NCBI GenBank assembly: GCA_016780945.1
Contig: JADHKY010000038.1
Coordinates: 1 to 9,752, forward strand
Source: Aquiluna sp.
Lineage (GTDB): Bacteria > Actinomycetota > Actinomycetes > Actinomycetales > Microbacteriaceae
DNA length: 9,752 nucleotides
Direction: 5' to 3'
The translations under genes were made by a program, and so were the position numbers. The notes below the pieces were generated by a model. It searched no databases and was not told where the DNA came from. It worked only from the letters and a program-made list of their open reading frames with translations. Below, piece by piece: positions 1-6,353 of the stretch; the stretch's first letter is position 1, and every line of letters begins with the position of its first letter.

Positions 1-177
1 AAGACTGACCAGAAGCTCTCCTTGAAAGCTGAGATTTTGACAATGGTCCTGCAGGGACCTGCTGTCCTCTCTGAGGCTCAGCGAGACCTAGCTGCGGTTG
101 GACGCATCGCAAACCTGACTCTAGAGCCTTCGGACAAGTTTGCTATCTCGTCAATGGAGTTTGCTGAGCAGCAATAG
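1..177 (+). CDS. valS: C-terminal fragment, probable valyl-tRNA synthetase
   Basis: An open frame enters from the left edge in frame 1 and ends at TAG 175-177, giving the last 58 residues of a protein. The piece starts KTDQKLSLKAE and continues with an LxxVGRIAxL segment and a short acidic tail ending EFAEQQ. This resembles the C-terminal part of actinobacterial valyl-tRNA synthetases (a region like 'RRAKT(D/E)xKxSxK' followed by 'DLxAVGRIAxL'), which charge tRNA-Val in the cytoplasm. Context agrees: valS is commonly near clpX in Actinobacteria. The catalytic HIGH and KMSKS motifs lie outside the window, so the name rests on a short tail and synteny. Another class I synthetase such as IleRS is the main alternative. 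Only 9 bp separate it from dcp, with no terminator, so the two are probably co-transcribed. Confidence 0.6.
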   Translation, partial: KTDQKLSLKAEILTMVLQGPAVLSEAQRDLAAVGRIANLTLEPSDKFAISSMEFAEQQ

Positions 178-186
178 CATTGCAGG

Positions 187-2220
187 ATGACAAATCCGCT
201 ACTTCAGCTATCGACACTCGAATATGAACTTCCTGACTTCAGCAAACTAACGGACGAGCACTACCTCCCCGCATTTGAGGCTGCAACCAAGGCGCACCTG
301 GCCGAGATCGAAGAGATCGTCAGCCAGCCGGAAATCACCTTTGAGAACACCCTGGTTGCTCTGGAGAGTTCAGGTCAGCTCCTGACGGCGATGATGTATG
401 TCTTCTACAACAAGACAGCCTCTGATACCAATGAAGAGATCCAGCGTCTCGAGGCACTAATCTTCCCCAAGTTTTCCGCTCACCAGGACTCGATTCAATT
501 AGATCCAAGGCTCTTCACGCGGCTAACAGAGCTTGAGGCTCAGCGGTCAAGAGGCGAACTCAGTCTCGATGCTGAATCGGATTGGCTACTAACTAAGTAC
601 CTAGAGGACTTCCGGCACGCAGGAAGTGCACTTGGAGACAAAGAGCGAGCGCGAGTCGCAGAGATCAATGAGCGCCTTGCAGGCCTAGAGGCAGAGTTTG
701 ACAAGCGCCTTTTGGCAGACAGCAACGACCTTGCAATCAACCTCCCAGACTCATCGAAGCTCTCGGGTCTAAGCCAAACCGAGATTGACAGCTGCAAGCA
801 GGCAGCTCAGACCAGAGGCCAAGACGGCTACACCATTCCCCTGTTGAACTACTCTGGCCACCCGATGCTGGCAACCCTCGATGACAGGGAGCTAAGACGA
901 GAGATTCTTGAGCGAACACTTTCCCGCGGCTCGAGAGGCAATGCCAATGACACCTCAGAGCTTGTGAAAGAAGCACTGGACTTGCGACGAGAAAAGGCCA
1001 AGCTCTTTGGTTATGAGAATTATTCGCAGTATGTAACGAGCAAGCAGACTGCCAAGAGCCCTGAGCGGATTCACGAGGTTCTTAGGCGAATTGCGCCGAT
1101 TGCCCGGCGCAATGCCGAGACCGAAGCAGGAGAGCTTCAGAAGCTTATGGAGCGTGAGCTGCCAGGTGAAGAGCTCAAGGCCTGGGACTGGGACCGCTAC
1201 ACCGAGCAGCTGAGGGCAGAGCGCTATTCGGTTGACACCTCGCTGTTGAAGCCATTTTTTGAACTGAGGCGAGTGTTAGAAGATGGTGTCTTTTATGCGG
1301 CCGCCAAACTCTACGGACTGAGGTTCGAGCCAAGGAACGACCTGACCGGCTACCACCCTGACAACTGGGTCTATGAGGTCTTTTTTGAGGATGGGTCGAA
1401 GTGTGGGCTTTACATCTTTGACCCCTATGCAAGGCCATCCAAGTCAGGTGGGGCATGGATGAACAATCTGGTTGATCAGTCGCGCCTACTGGGAAGGCTG
1501 CCGATTGTGGTGAACAACATGAACATCCCGAAGCCGGCAGCTGGCAGCCCCGCGCTGATGACCTTCGACGAGGTAAACACTCTGTTCCACGAGTTTGGTC
1601 ACACCCTTCACGGCCTGCTCTCAAGGGTCGAATACCCAAGATTTAGCGGCACAAACGTAGAGCGAGACTTTGTCGAGTTCCCCTCTCAGGTCAACGAGAT
1701 GTGGATGCTCTGGCCTGAGGTTTTGGCCAACTATGCCGCGCACTACGAAAGTGGCGAAAAGCTAGACCCAATCTGGATTGACAAGATTCAGGCAACAGAG
1801 GCATTCAACCAAGGCTTCGAGACCACGCACTATCTCCAGGCCGCGATCCTGGATCTCGCCCTGCACGAGAGCAACAGCACCCCCGAGGACCTTGTCTCCT
1901 TCGAGCGTGAGGCCATTGCGAGCTATGGACTGGAGTTTCATGCGGTGCCGACCAGGTATCGGACAAACTACTTTGCCCACATCTTTGCTGGCGGCTACTC
2001 AAGTGGTTACTATGGCTACATCTGGAGCGAGGTCCTTGACGCAGAGAGCGTGAACTGGTTCAAGCAGCATGGCGGACTCAAGCGCTCTAACGGCCAGATT
2101 TTTGCCGATGCGCTGCTTTCAAGAGGTGGCAGCCACGACTCAATGGAGCTGGTGAGAAGCTTCTTAGGCCGAGAGCCTTCGGTTGAACCGCTATTGACAC
2201 GCAGAGGACTGCTGGACTAA
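187..2220 (+). CDS. dcp: M3 family peptidyl-dipeptidase Dcp
   Basis: A zinc metallopeptidase of family M3 (Dcp / oligopeptidase A / thimet oligopeptidase group), 677 aa, close to the usual 680 aa. It is a cytoplasmic enzyme that trims short peptides, in Dcp by releasing C-terminal dipeptides. The zinc site is H468-E469-F470-G471-H472, with the third ligand E497 in 'DFVEFPSQ' 29 residues after the first His, as in thimet oligopeptidase. The substrate-binding segment (H598, then GGY604 and Y611) is also intact. The N-terminus 'NPLLQLSTLEYELPDF' and the C-terminus 'LLTRRGLLD' align by eye with E. coli Dcp, which supports the ATG at 187. No good Shine-Dalgarno is present: AGG abuts the ATG. Translation may depend on coupling to the gene ending 9 bp upstream. 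Its stop overlaps the clpX stop on the other strand. Dcp versus OpdA specificity cannot be decided from sequence alone. Confidence 0.95.
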   Translation: MTNPLLQLSTLEYELPDFSKLTDEHYLPAFEAATKAHLAEIEEIVSQPEITFENTLVALESSGQLLTAMMYVFYNKTASDTNEEIQRLEALIFPKFSAHQDSIQLDPRLFTRLTELEAQRSRGELSLDAESDWLLTKYLEDFRHAGSALGDKERARVAEINERLAGLEAEFDKRLLADSNDLAINLPDSSKLSGLSQTEIDSCKQAAQTRGQDGYTIPLLNYSGHPMLATLDDRELRREILERTLSRGSRGNANDTSELVKEALDLRREKAKLFGYENYSQYVTSKQTAKSPERIHEVLRRIAPIARRNAETEAGELQKLMERELPGEELKAWDWDRYTEQLRAERYSVDTSLLKPFFELRRVLEDGVFYAAAKLYGLRFEPRNDLTGYHPDNWVYEVFFEDGSKCGLYIFDPYARPSKSGGAWMNNLVDQSRLLGRLPIVVNNMNIPKPAAGSPALMTFDEVNTLFHEFGHTLHGLLSRVEYPRFSGTNVERDFVEFPSQVNEMWMLWPEVLANYAAHYESGEKLDPIWIDKIQATEAFNQGFETTHYLQAAILDLALHESNSTPEDLVSFEREAIASYGLEFHAVPTRYRTNYFAHIFAGGYSSGYYGYIWSEVLDAESVNWFKQHGGLKRSNGQIFADALLSRGGSHDSMELVRSFLGREPSVEPLLTRRGLLD

Positions 2221-3491
2221 GCGGACTTGTCTTTCAGGCGCTGCGGCAGCGGCCTAATCTTTGGAATCGAGTGATTCTCGACGTTGTCTGCAGTGATCAC
2301 AACGAGTCCCTGCTCGGCAGAGCCTGGAAGCTCAAACATTATTGGGCTCAGTAATTCTTCGAGGATTGCCCTCAGGCCCCTGGCCCCGGTTTCCCTCTCC
2401 ACAGCCAGATCGGCAATCATTTCAATGGCGGCTGGCTCGAACTCAAGCTCAAAGCCGTCGATTTCAAACATCCGCTGATACTGCTTCACGAGGGCATTCT
2501 TGGGCTCGGTGAGGATTGAGATCAGTGCTGGTTTGTCCAGCTGCTCAACCGTCGCCATCACAGGCAGCCTTCCGATGAACTCTGGAATCAGGCCAAACTT
2601 TCTAAGATCCTCTGGCTGCACCTGACGGAAGACGTTCGAGTCATCAGTCTTCTCTTTCAGCGGCGAGCCGAAGCCGATTCCCTTTTTGCCGGTGCGCTCT
2701 CCGACGATTGATTCAAGTCCCGCGAAGGCACCGGCGACGATGAACAGCACGTTTGTGGTGTCGATCTGAATGAACTCTTGCTGGGGGTGCTTGCGACCAC
2801 CCTGTGGTGGAACGGATGCAATCGTTCCCTCAAGAATCTTAAGAAGAGCCTGCTGAACGCCCTCGCCTGAAACATCGCGGGTAATTGATGGATTCTCGGC
2901 CTTGCGAGAGATCTTGTCGATTTCGTCGATGTAGATAATTCCAGTTTCAGCGCGCTTCGGGTCATAGTCGGCAGCCTGCAGGAGTTTGAGAAGGATGTTT
3001 TCGACATCCTCTCCGACATACCCGGCTTCGGTCAGGGCGGTTGCATCGGCGACAGCGAATGGGACATTGAGACGCTTTGCCAGAATCTGAGCTAGGTAGG
3101 TCTTGCCACAACCGGTTGGACCAATCATCAAGATGTTGCTCTTGGCAATCTCCACATCGTCGTGTGGCTTACCAGCGTTTGTGAGTGTGCCGGTGGCACG
3201 AATTCTCTTGTAGTGGTTGTAGACCGCAACCGAGAGCTGCTTCTTGGCATCGTCCTGCCCAATGACGTATTCGTCCAGGAATGACTTGATTTCCTTGGGT
3301 GTCGGAAGCTCGAGTGACTCGGTCGACTCGGCGACCTGCTGACCTAGCTCCTCTTCGATGATCTCGTTGCACAGCTCAATGCACTCATCGCAGATATAGA
3401 CCGATGGTCCAGCAATGAGTTTGCGAACCTGCTTCTGGCTCTTGCCGCAGAAGGTGCACTTCAGCAGGTCACTTGTCTCACTCAAAGTCAT
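2217..3491 (-). CDS. clpX: ATP-dependent Clp protease ATP-binding subunit ClpX
   Basis: The AAA+ unfoldase of the ClpXP protease, 424 aa, full length. It recognises tagged substrates, unfolds them with ATP and feeds them into the ClpP chamber. In order: the N-terminal zinc-binding domain with C12, C15, C34 and C37; Walker A GPTGCGKT at 124-131; the GYVGED pore-1 loop at 157-162; Walker B with D189-E190; the RKH pore loop at 233-235; the ClpP-docking IGF tripeptide at 272-274; the arginine finger R308 in 'EFIGRLP'; and sensor 2 in 'GARGLR'. Start is ATG at 3491; no strong Shine-Dalgarno is visible. It lies 53 bp after clpP2 on the same strand, which fits an operon with clpP1-clpP2. It ends with TAG, which overlaps the dcp stop codon. 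Confidence 0.98.
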   Translation of the reverse strand: MTLSETSDLLKCTFCGKSQKQVRKLIAGPSVYICDECIELCNEIIEEELGQQVAESTESLELPTPKEIKSFLDEYVIGQDDAKKQLSVAVYNHYKRIRATGTLTNAGKPHDDVEIAKSNILMIGPTGCGKTYLAQILAKRLNVPFAVADATALTEAGYVGEDVENILLKLLQAADYDPKRAETGIIYIDEIDKISRKAENPSITRDVSGEGVQQALLKILEGTIASVPPQGGRKHPQQEFIQIDTTNVLFIVAGAFAGLESIVGERTGKKGIGFGSPLKEKTDDSNVFRQVQPEDLRKFGLIPEFIGRLPVMATVEQLDKPALISILTEPKNALVKQYQRMFEIDGFELEFEPAAIEMIADLAVERETGARGLRAILEELLSPIMFELPGSAEQGLVVITADNVENHSIPKIRPLPQRLKDKSA

Positions 3492-3517
3492 GAGAAAAGC
3501 CTATATCTTCCGCTTAG

Positions 3518-3538
3518 CGAAGCTCTTAGGAGCTCTCG
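3518..3538 (-). other. hairpin in the clpP2-clpX spacer
   Basis: The 53-bp spacer between clpP2 and clpX contains an inverted repeat: AGCTC at 3521-3525 and GAGCT at 3530-3534 around a 4-nt loop. It is extended outward by CGA (3518-3520) and TCG (3536-3538) with one bulged base, giving about 8 bp of stem. No run of T follows on the minus strand, so it does not look like an intrinsic terminator. It could be an mRNA processing or stabilising element between the protease and unfoldase genes. I see no convincing clpX promoter in the spacer. Function is inference. Confidence 0.35.
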
Positions 3539-3544
3539 GAGTGT

Positions 3545-4186
3545 TTAACCCTTGCGAGATGAGAGAACTTGGTCGATGAGACCGTATTCAACAGCCTGAG
3601 CCGCGGTAAGGATCTTGTCGCGATCGATGTCCTTGTTGACCTGTTCTTTGGGCTTACCAGAGTGCTTTGCGAGAGTGTCCTCGAGCCACTCGCGCATACG
3701 CATGATCTCCGCAGCCTGAATCTCGATATCTGACGCCTGGCCCTGTCCGCCACCACCGGTTGCCGGCTGGTGGATGAGGATTCTCGCGTTTGGAAGCGCA
3801 AGGCGCTTTCCCTTTGCTCCGGCTGCCAGCAGCACGGCTGCAGCAGATGCAGCCTGACCCAGGCAAACTGTCTGAATCTGCGGCTTGATGTATTCCATGG
3901 TGTCGTAAATAGCGGTTAGGGCTGTAAACGAACCACCAGGAGAGTTGATGTACATCGTGATGTCGCGGTCTGGGTCCTGAGACTCCAGAACCAAAAGCTG
4001 AGCCATGATGTCGTCCGCCGAGGCGTCATCCACCTGAACCCCCAGGAAGACAATGCGGTCTTCGAAGAGCTTGGTGTAGGGGTTGTGGCGCTTGAAGCCG
4101 TATGAGGTGCGCTCCTCAAACTCAGGAAGGATGTAGCGGGCCTCGGGCATTGCGATTCGGCCTGAGCCGGTTTCAATAAAACTCAT
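3545..4186 (-). CDS. clpP2: ATP-dependent Clp protease proteolytic subunit ClpP2
   Basis: A serine peptidase subunit (family S14) of the Clp protease, 213 aa. Visible residues include the 'INSPGG' segment at 80-85, catalytic S114 in 'GQAASAAA', H139 in 'LIHQP' and D190 in 'DIDRDK'. The 'ARYILPEF' N-terminus, 'FLGVQVDDASADDIMAQLL' segment and 'QAASAAAVLLAAG' match the actinobacterial ClpP2 class. In Mycobacterium ClpP2 pairs with ClpP1 in a mixed tetradecamer and docks ClpX, so the same is expected here. The ATG directly follows the clpP1 TAA with no gap, and a GGAAGGG stretch inside the end of clpP1 can serve as ribosome binding site, so translation is probably coupled. An internal Met13 just before the conserved 'EARYILP' is an alternative start. 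Confidence 0.96.
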   Translation of the reverse strand: MSFIETGSGRIAMPEARYILPEFEERTSYGFKRHNPYTKLFEDRIVFLGVQVDDASADDIMAQLLVLESQDPDRDITMYINSPGGSFTALTAIYDTMEYIKPQIQTVCLGQAASAAAVLLAAGAKGKRLALPNARILIHQPATGGGGQGQASDIEIQAAEIMRMREWLEDTLAKHSGKPKEQVNKDIDRDKILTAAQAVEYGLIDQVLSSRKG

Positions 4187-4771
4187 TTACTTGCCCTTCC
4201 CTACTCCGGTTGAACCGGATGCAAACTCTTGGATGTGGTCAATGAAGCCATACTCGAGTGCCTCGGCAGCTGTGAACCAGCGATCGCGGTCACCATCGGC
4301 AATGACCTGCTCAACGGTCTTACCGGTCTGCTCTGCGGTCAGGGTTGCGAGCTGACGCTTCATGGACATGATGAGCTCTGCCTGGGTCTGAATGTCGGAT
4401 GCGGTGCCACCGAAACCACCCAGTGGCTGGTGCAGCAAGACTCTGGTGTTTGGGGTTGCGTATCTCTTGCCCTTGGTCCCGCTGGAGAGCAGGAACTGGC
4501 CCATTGAGGCTGCCATGCCGATACCGACTGTGACGATGTCGTTTGGCACGTACTGCATGGTGTCGTAGATCGCCATACCCGCGGTTATCGAGCCGCCTGG
4601 AGAGTTGATGTAGAAGTAGATGTCCTTTTCGCTGTCCTCGGCTGCGAGCAGCAGAATCTTGGCGCAGATCTCGTTGGCGTTCTCGTCACGAACCTCACTG
4701 CCCAGCCAGACGATACGGTCTTTGAGTAGCCTCTCAAAAACGTTATTGCGCTCCATTTGTGGCATTGCCAT
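4187..4771 (-). CDS. clpP1: ATP-dependent Clp protease proteolytic subunit ClpP1
   Basis: The first of two tandem ClpP serine peptidase subunits, 194 aa, located directly after tig as in other Actinobacteria. The catalytic triad is S89 in 'GMAASMGQ', H114 in 'LLHQPLGG' and D163 in 'GDRDRWFT'. 'INSPGGSITAGMAIYDTM' and 'EALEYGFIDHI' are typical of ClpP1. It is expected to assemble with ClpP2 into the heteromeric barrel served by ClpX (and by ClpC elsewhere). ATG at 4771 has a strong Shine-Dalgarno, AAGGAG with a 6-nt spacer. A second in-frame ATG lies two codons later. A ClgR-like box lies about 60-77 bp upstream, suggesting a stress-induced promoter. Confidence 0.96.
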   Translation of the reverse strand: MAMPQMERNNVFERLLKDRIVWLGSEVRDENANEICAKILLLAAEDSEKDIYFYINSPGGSITAGMAIYDTMQYVPNDIVTVGIGMAASMGQFLLSSGTKGKRYATPNTRVLLHQPLGGFGGTASDIQTQAELIMSMKRQLATLTAEQTGKTVEQVIADGDRDRWFTAAEALEYGFIDHIQEFASGSTGVGKGK

Positions 4772-4777
4772 CTAGTA

Positions 4778-4783
4778 CTCCTT
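4778..4783 (-). promoter_or_regulatory. clpP1 ribosome binding site
   Basis: AAGGAG on the minus strand, six bases before the clpP1 ATG. It is the strongest Shine-Dalgarno in the window and fixes the clpP1 start. It sits between two copies of TACTAGAT (4788-4795 and 4770-4777 on the minus strand). A possible hairpin, GCTATC with GATAGC (4785-4804), ends just upstream of it. Confidence 0.8.
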
Positions 4784-4830
4784 AGCTATCTAGTAAACGA
4801 TAGCCACGAGTGCAGCGTAATTAGGTGCTT

Positions 4831-4848
4831 GTTCGCCTTGGGCGTTAG
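4831..4848 (-). promoter_or_regulatory. ClgR-like operator upstream of clpP1P2
   Basis: The minus strand reads CTAACGCCCAAGGCGAAC. This contains the CGC-N5-GCG core and matches the ClgR box consensus as I remember it for Corynebacterium (WNNWCGCYNANRGCGWWS) at every specified position except the first. ClgR is the activator of clpP1P2 in Streptomyces and Corynebacterium. The box overlaps the tig stop codon and its centre lies about 68 bp upstream of the clpP1 ATG. A possible -10, TATCGT at 4797-4802 (minus strand), would put the box centre about 50 bp before the transcription start, with a poor -35, as expected for an activated promoter. ClgR itself is not in the window. Confidence 0.6.
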
Positions 4849-6107
4849 ACCTGGTAGTCGACCTTGTTGCCCTTGGTGTCGGTAATCTCCGCGTTTGCAA
4901 CCAGGAAGTCAACGGCCTTGCGCCTCGCAAGCTCACTTGCGTAGAGGGCGACCTGGCCGTTTGAGGCAACCTGCTTGATGAAGTCGTTTGGGTCCATGCC
5001 GTAGCTCTGCGCATTCATGGCGAGATACTCGATGAGTTCTTGGTCTTCAACCTTGATTTCTTCGGCGTCGACAACCTTGTCCAAAATCAACCTGGTCTGG
5101 AAGTTCTTCTGGGACTCCTCGGTGACCTCTTTGCGGTGAACATCGTCCTCGAGACGGCCCTCTCCCTCGAGGTGGTTGTGGACATCGCGCTCAATTGCAA
5201 CATCCGACATTGGGATCTTCGCTTTGGAAATAAGCTCCTCGACGATTATGTCTCGTGCCTGCAGCACCTGCTTGCGGCCTAACTGCTGTGCAACCTTCTT
5301 CTCAATGTCAGCCTTGAGCTCGTCTAGGGTGTCGAACTCGCTGGCAAGCTGCGCAAAGTCATCGTCGGCCTTTGGAAGCTCACGCTCCTTGACGGCCTTT
5401 AGCGTCACAGCAACCTCAGCCTCCTTGCCGGCGTGCTCGCCGCCAACAAGCTTGGAGCGGAAGGTGGTGGACTCGCCAGCAGTGAGAGTGTCTAACGCCT
5501 CATCAATTCCATCCAGCAGCTGGTTGGAGCCGATTTCGTAGGAAATGTCGCTGGCGGTATCAATCTCTGCACCCTCAAGTGAAGCGGTTAGGTCGATGGT
5601 GGTGAAATCACCCATCTTCGCAGGTCTCTCAACCGTCTTCAGGGTTCCAAATCGAGCCCGAAGAGCGTCGAGTTCAGTCTCGATGTCCATCTTGGCAACC
5701 TTGACTGGGTCAACCTTTACCTTCACACCCTTGTAGTCGGGCATCTTGAACTCTGGCTCAACCTCGACTTCTAGCTCAACAACTAGTTCCTTGGTCGGCT
5801 CCTGCGCGTTAGGAGCGGATTTGATGTCTACCTCGGGGGCTGCTAGCGGACGAAGCTTCTCGCTAATGAGAGCCTCACGGTAGAAGTCGTCGATGCCGTC
5901 GTTGATCGCCTGACCAATGATTGCGTCCTTGCCAACCCGCTGATCAAGAACAGGTGCTGGGACCTTACCCTTGCGGAAGCCTGGGATGTTCACCTGACCC
6001 GCAATGGTCTTATAGGCCTTGTCGAGAGCTGGCTTGAAAGCCTTCTCGTCGACAGTCACCGTCAGCTTGACGCGTGTTGGGTTTAGCTTCTCGACTGTGG
6101 TTTTCAA
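4845..6107 (-). CDS. tig: Trigger factor (ribosome-associated chaperone / PPIase)
   Basis: Trigger factor binds ribosomal protein L23 (uL23) at the exit tunnel and shields nascent chains; 420 aa. The N-terminal ribosome-binding domain carries the signature G43-F44-R45-K46 in 'NIPGFRKGKVP'. A central FKBP-like peptidyl-prolyl isomerase domain spans roughly residues 160-240, and the rest is the helical C-terminal chaperone domain. It lacks the long acidic tail seen in many high-GC actinobacterial homologues. The start codon is TTG at 6107: 'MKTTVEKLNPTRVKL' is where the family begins, and GGAG lies 6 nt upstream. The gene begins 29 nt after the CCA end of tRNA-Pro, with no room for a separate promoter, so it is probably transcribed from the tRNA promoter. 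clpP1 follows in the same direction. Confidence 0.97.
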   Translation of the reverse strand: MKTTVEKLNPTRVKLTVTVDEKAFKPALDKAYKTIAGQVNIPGFRKGKVPAPVLDQRVGKDAIIGQAINDGIDDFYREALISEKLRPLAAPEVDIKSAPNAQEPTKELVVELEVEVEPEFKMPDYKGVKVKVDPVKVAKMDIETELDALRARFGTLKTVERPAKMGDFTTIDLTASLEGAEIDTASDISYEIGSNQLLDGIDEALDTLTAGESTTFRSKLVGGEHAGKEAEVAVTLKAVKERELPKADDDFAQLASEFDTLDELKADIEKKVAQQLGRKQVLQARDIIVEELISKAKIPMSDVAIERDVHNHLEGEGRLEDDVHRKEVTEESQKNFQTRLILDKVVDAEEIKVEDQELIEYLAMNAQSYGMDPNDFIKQVASNGQVALYASELARRKAVDFLVANAEITDTKGNKVDYQV

Positions 6108-6136
6108 GTCCTACTCCAAGGGGTTGGTTGATTTAC

Positions 6137-6213
6137 TGGTCGGGATGACAGGATTTGAACCTGCAACCCCCTGTACCCAAAACAGGTGCGCTACCAAGTT
6201 GCGCTACATCCCG
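6137..6213 (-). tRNA. tRNA-Pro (anticodon TGG), CCA encoded
   Basis: The cloverleaf folds by eye on the minus strand. The acceptor stem is CGGGATG with CATCCCG and the D arm is GCGC/GCGC. The anticodon stem is CCTGT/ACAGG around the loop TTTGGGT, giving anticodon TGG, which reads CCA. The T arm has loop TTCAAAT. The discriminator base is A, followed by an encoded CCA at 6137-6139. The gene lies directly upstream of tig and diverges from tRNA-Gly. Confidence 0.97.
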
Positions 6214-6282
6214 GGGATTTCATAACTAGCGTCATGAACCCTGACACTCTATCCCATAGAATGGGGTGTCGTCTAACGATGC
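6214..6282. promoter_or_regulatory. divergent tRNA promoter region with a bulged dyad
   Basis: These 69 bp separate tRNA-Pro (-) from tRNA-Gly (+) and must hold both promoters. For tRNA-Gly a plausible -10 is TAGAAT at 6257-6262, giving a start about 13 nt before the mature tRNA; no good -35 is seen. For tRNA-Pro I see only weak AT-rich candidates near 6219-6229. An inverted repeat overlaps the tRNA-Gly -10: GACAC (6243-6247) and CCCAT (6253-6257) pair with ATGGG (6261-6265) and GTGTC (6266-6270), 10 bp in all with a 5-nt bulge on one side. Confidence 0.45.
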
Positions 6283-6353
6283 GCGAGTGTAGCTCAATGG
6301 TAGAGCCTCAGTCTTCCAAACTGATTACGCGGGTTCGATTCCCGTCACTCGCT
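6283..6353 (+). tRNA. tRNA-Gly (anticodon TCC)
   Basis: A 71-nt cloverleaf. The acceptor stem is GCGAGTG with CACTCGC and the D arm is GCTC/GAGC with loop AATGGTA. The anticodon stem is TCAGT/ACTGA around CTTCCAA, giving anticodon TCC, which reads GGA. The T arm has loop TTCGATT, and the discriminator base is T. CCA is not encoded: the next bases are CTG. Its last 9 bases overlap the end of the opposite-strand hydrolase gene. Confidence 0.97.

Noticed and set aside
1175..1639. 154-codon minus-strand open frame inside dcp
   Set aside because: It overlaps the conserved catalytic region of dcp, is rich in Arg/Ser/Pro/Cys as expected for a reverse-frame shadow, and has no recognisable domain.
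2239..2251. Hairpin CGCTG-CGG-CAGCG as terminator for dcp
   Set aside because: Only 5 bp with no following T-run, and it is inside the clpX coding sequence; codon content explains it.
4229..4507. 92-codon plus-strand open frame inside clpP1
   Set aside because: It is a mirror of the ClpP1 coding frame with no independent start signal or known motif.
3545..4771. Tandem clpP genes as a recent duplication
   Set aside because: The two proteins differ throughout and match the distinct actinobacterial ClpP1 and ClpP2 classes, so this is an ancient paralogue pair.
5176..5541. 121-codon plus-strand open frame antisense to tig, rich in Ser
   Set aside because: It lies wholly inside tig, reads as a low-complexity Ser/Ala shadow of a clear gene and has no family resemblance.
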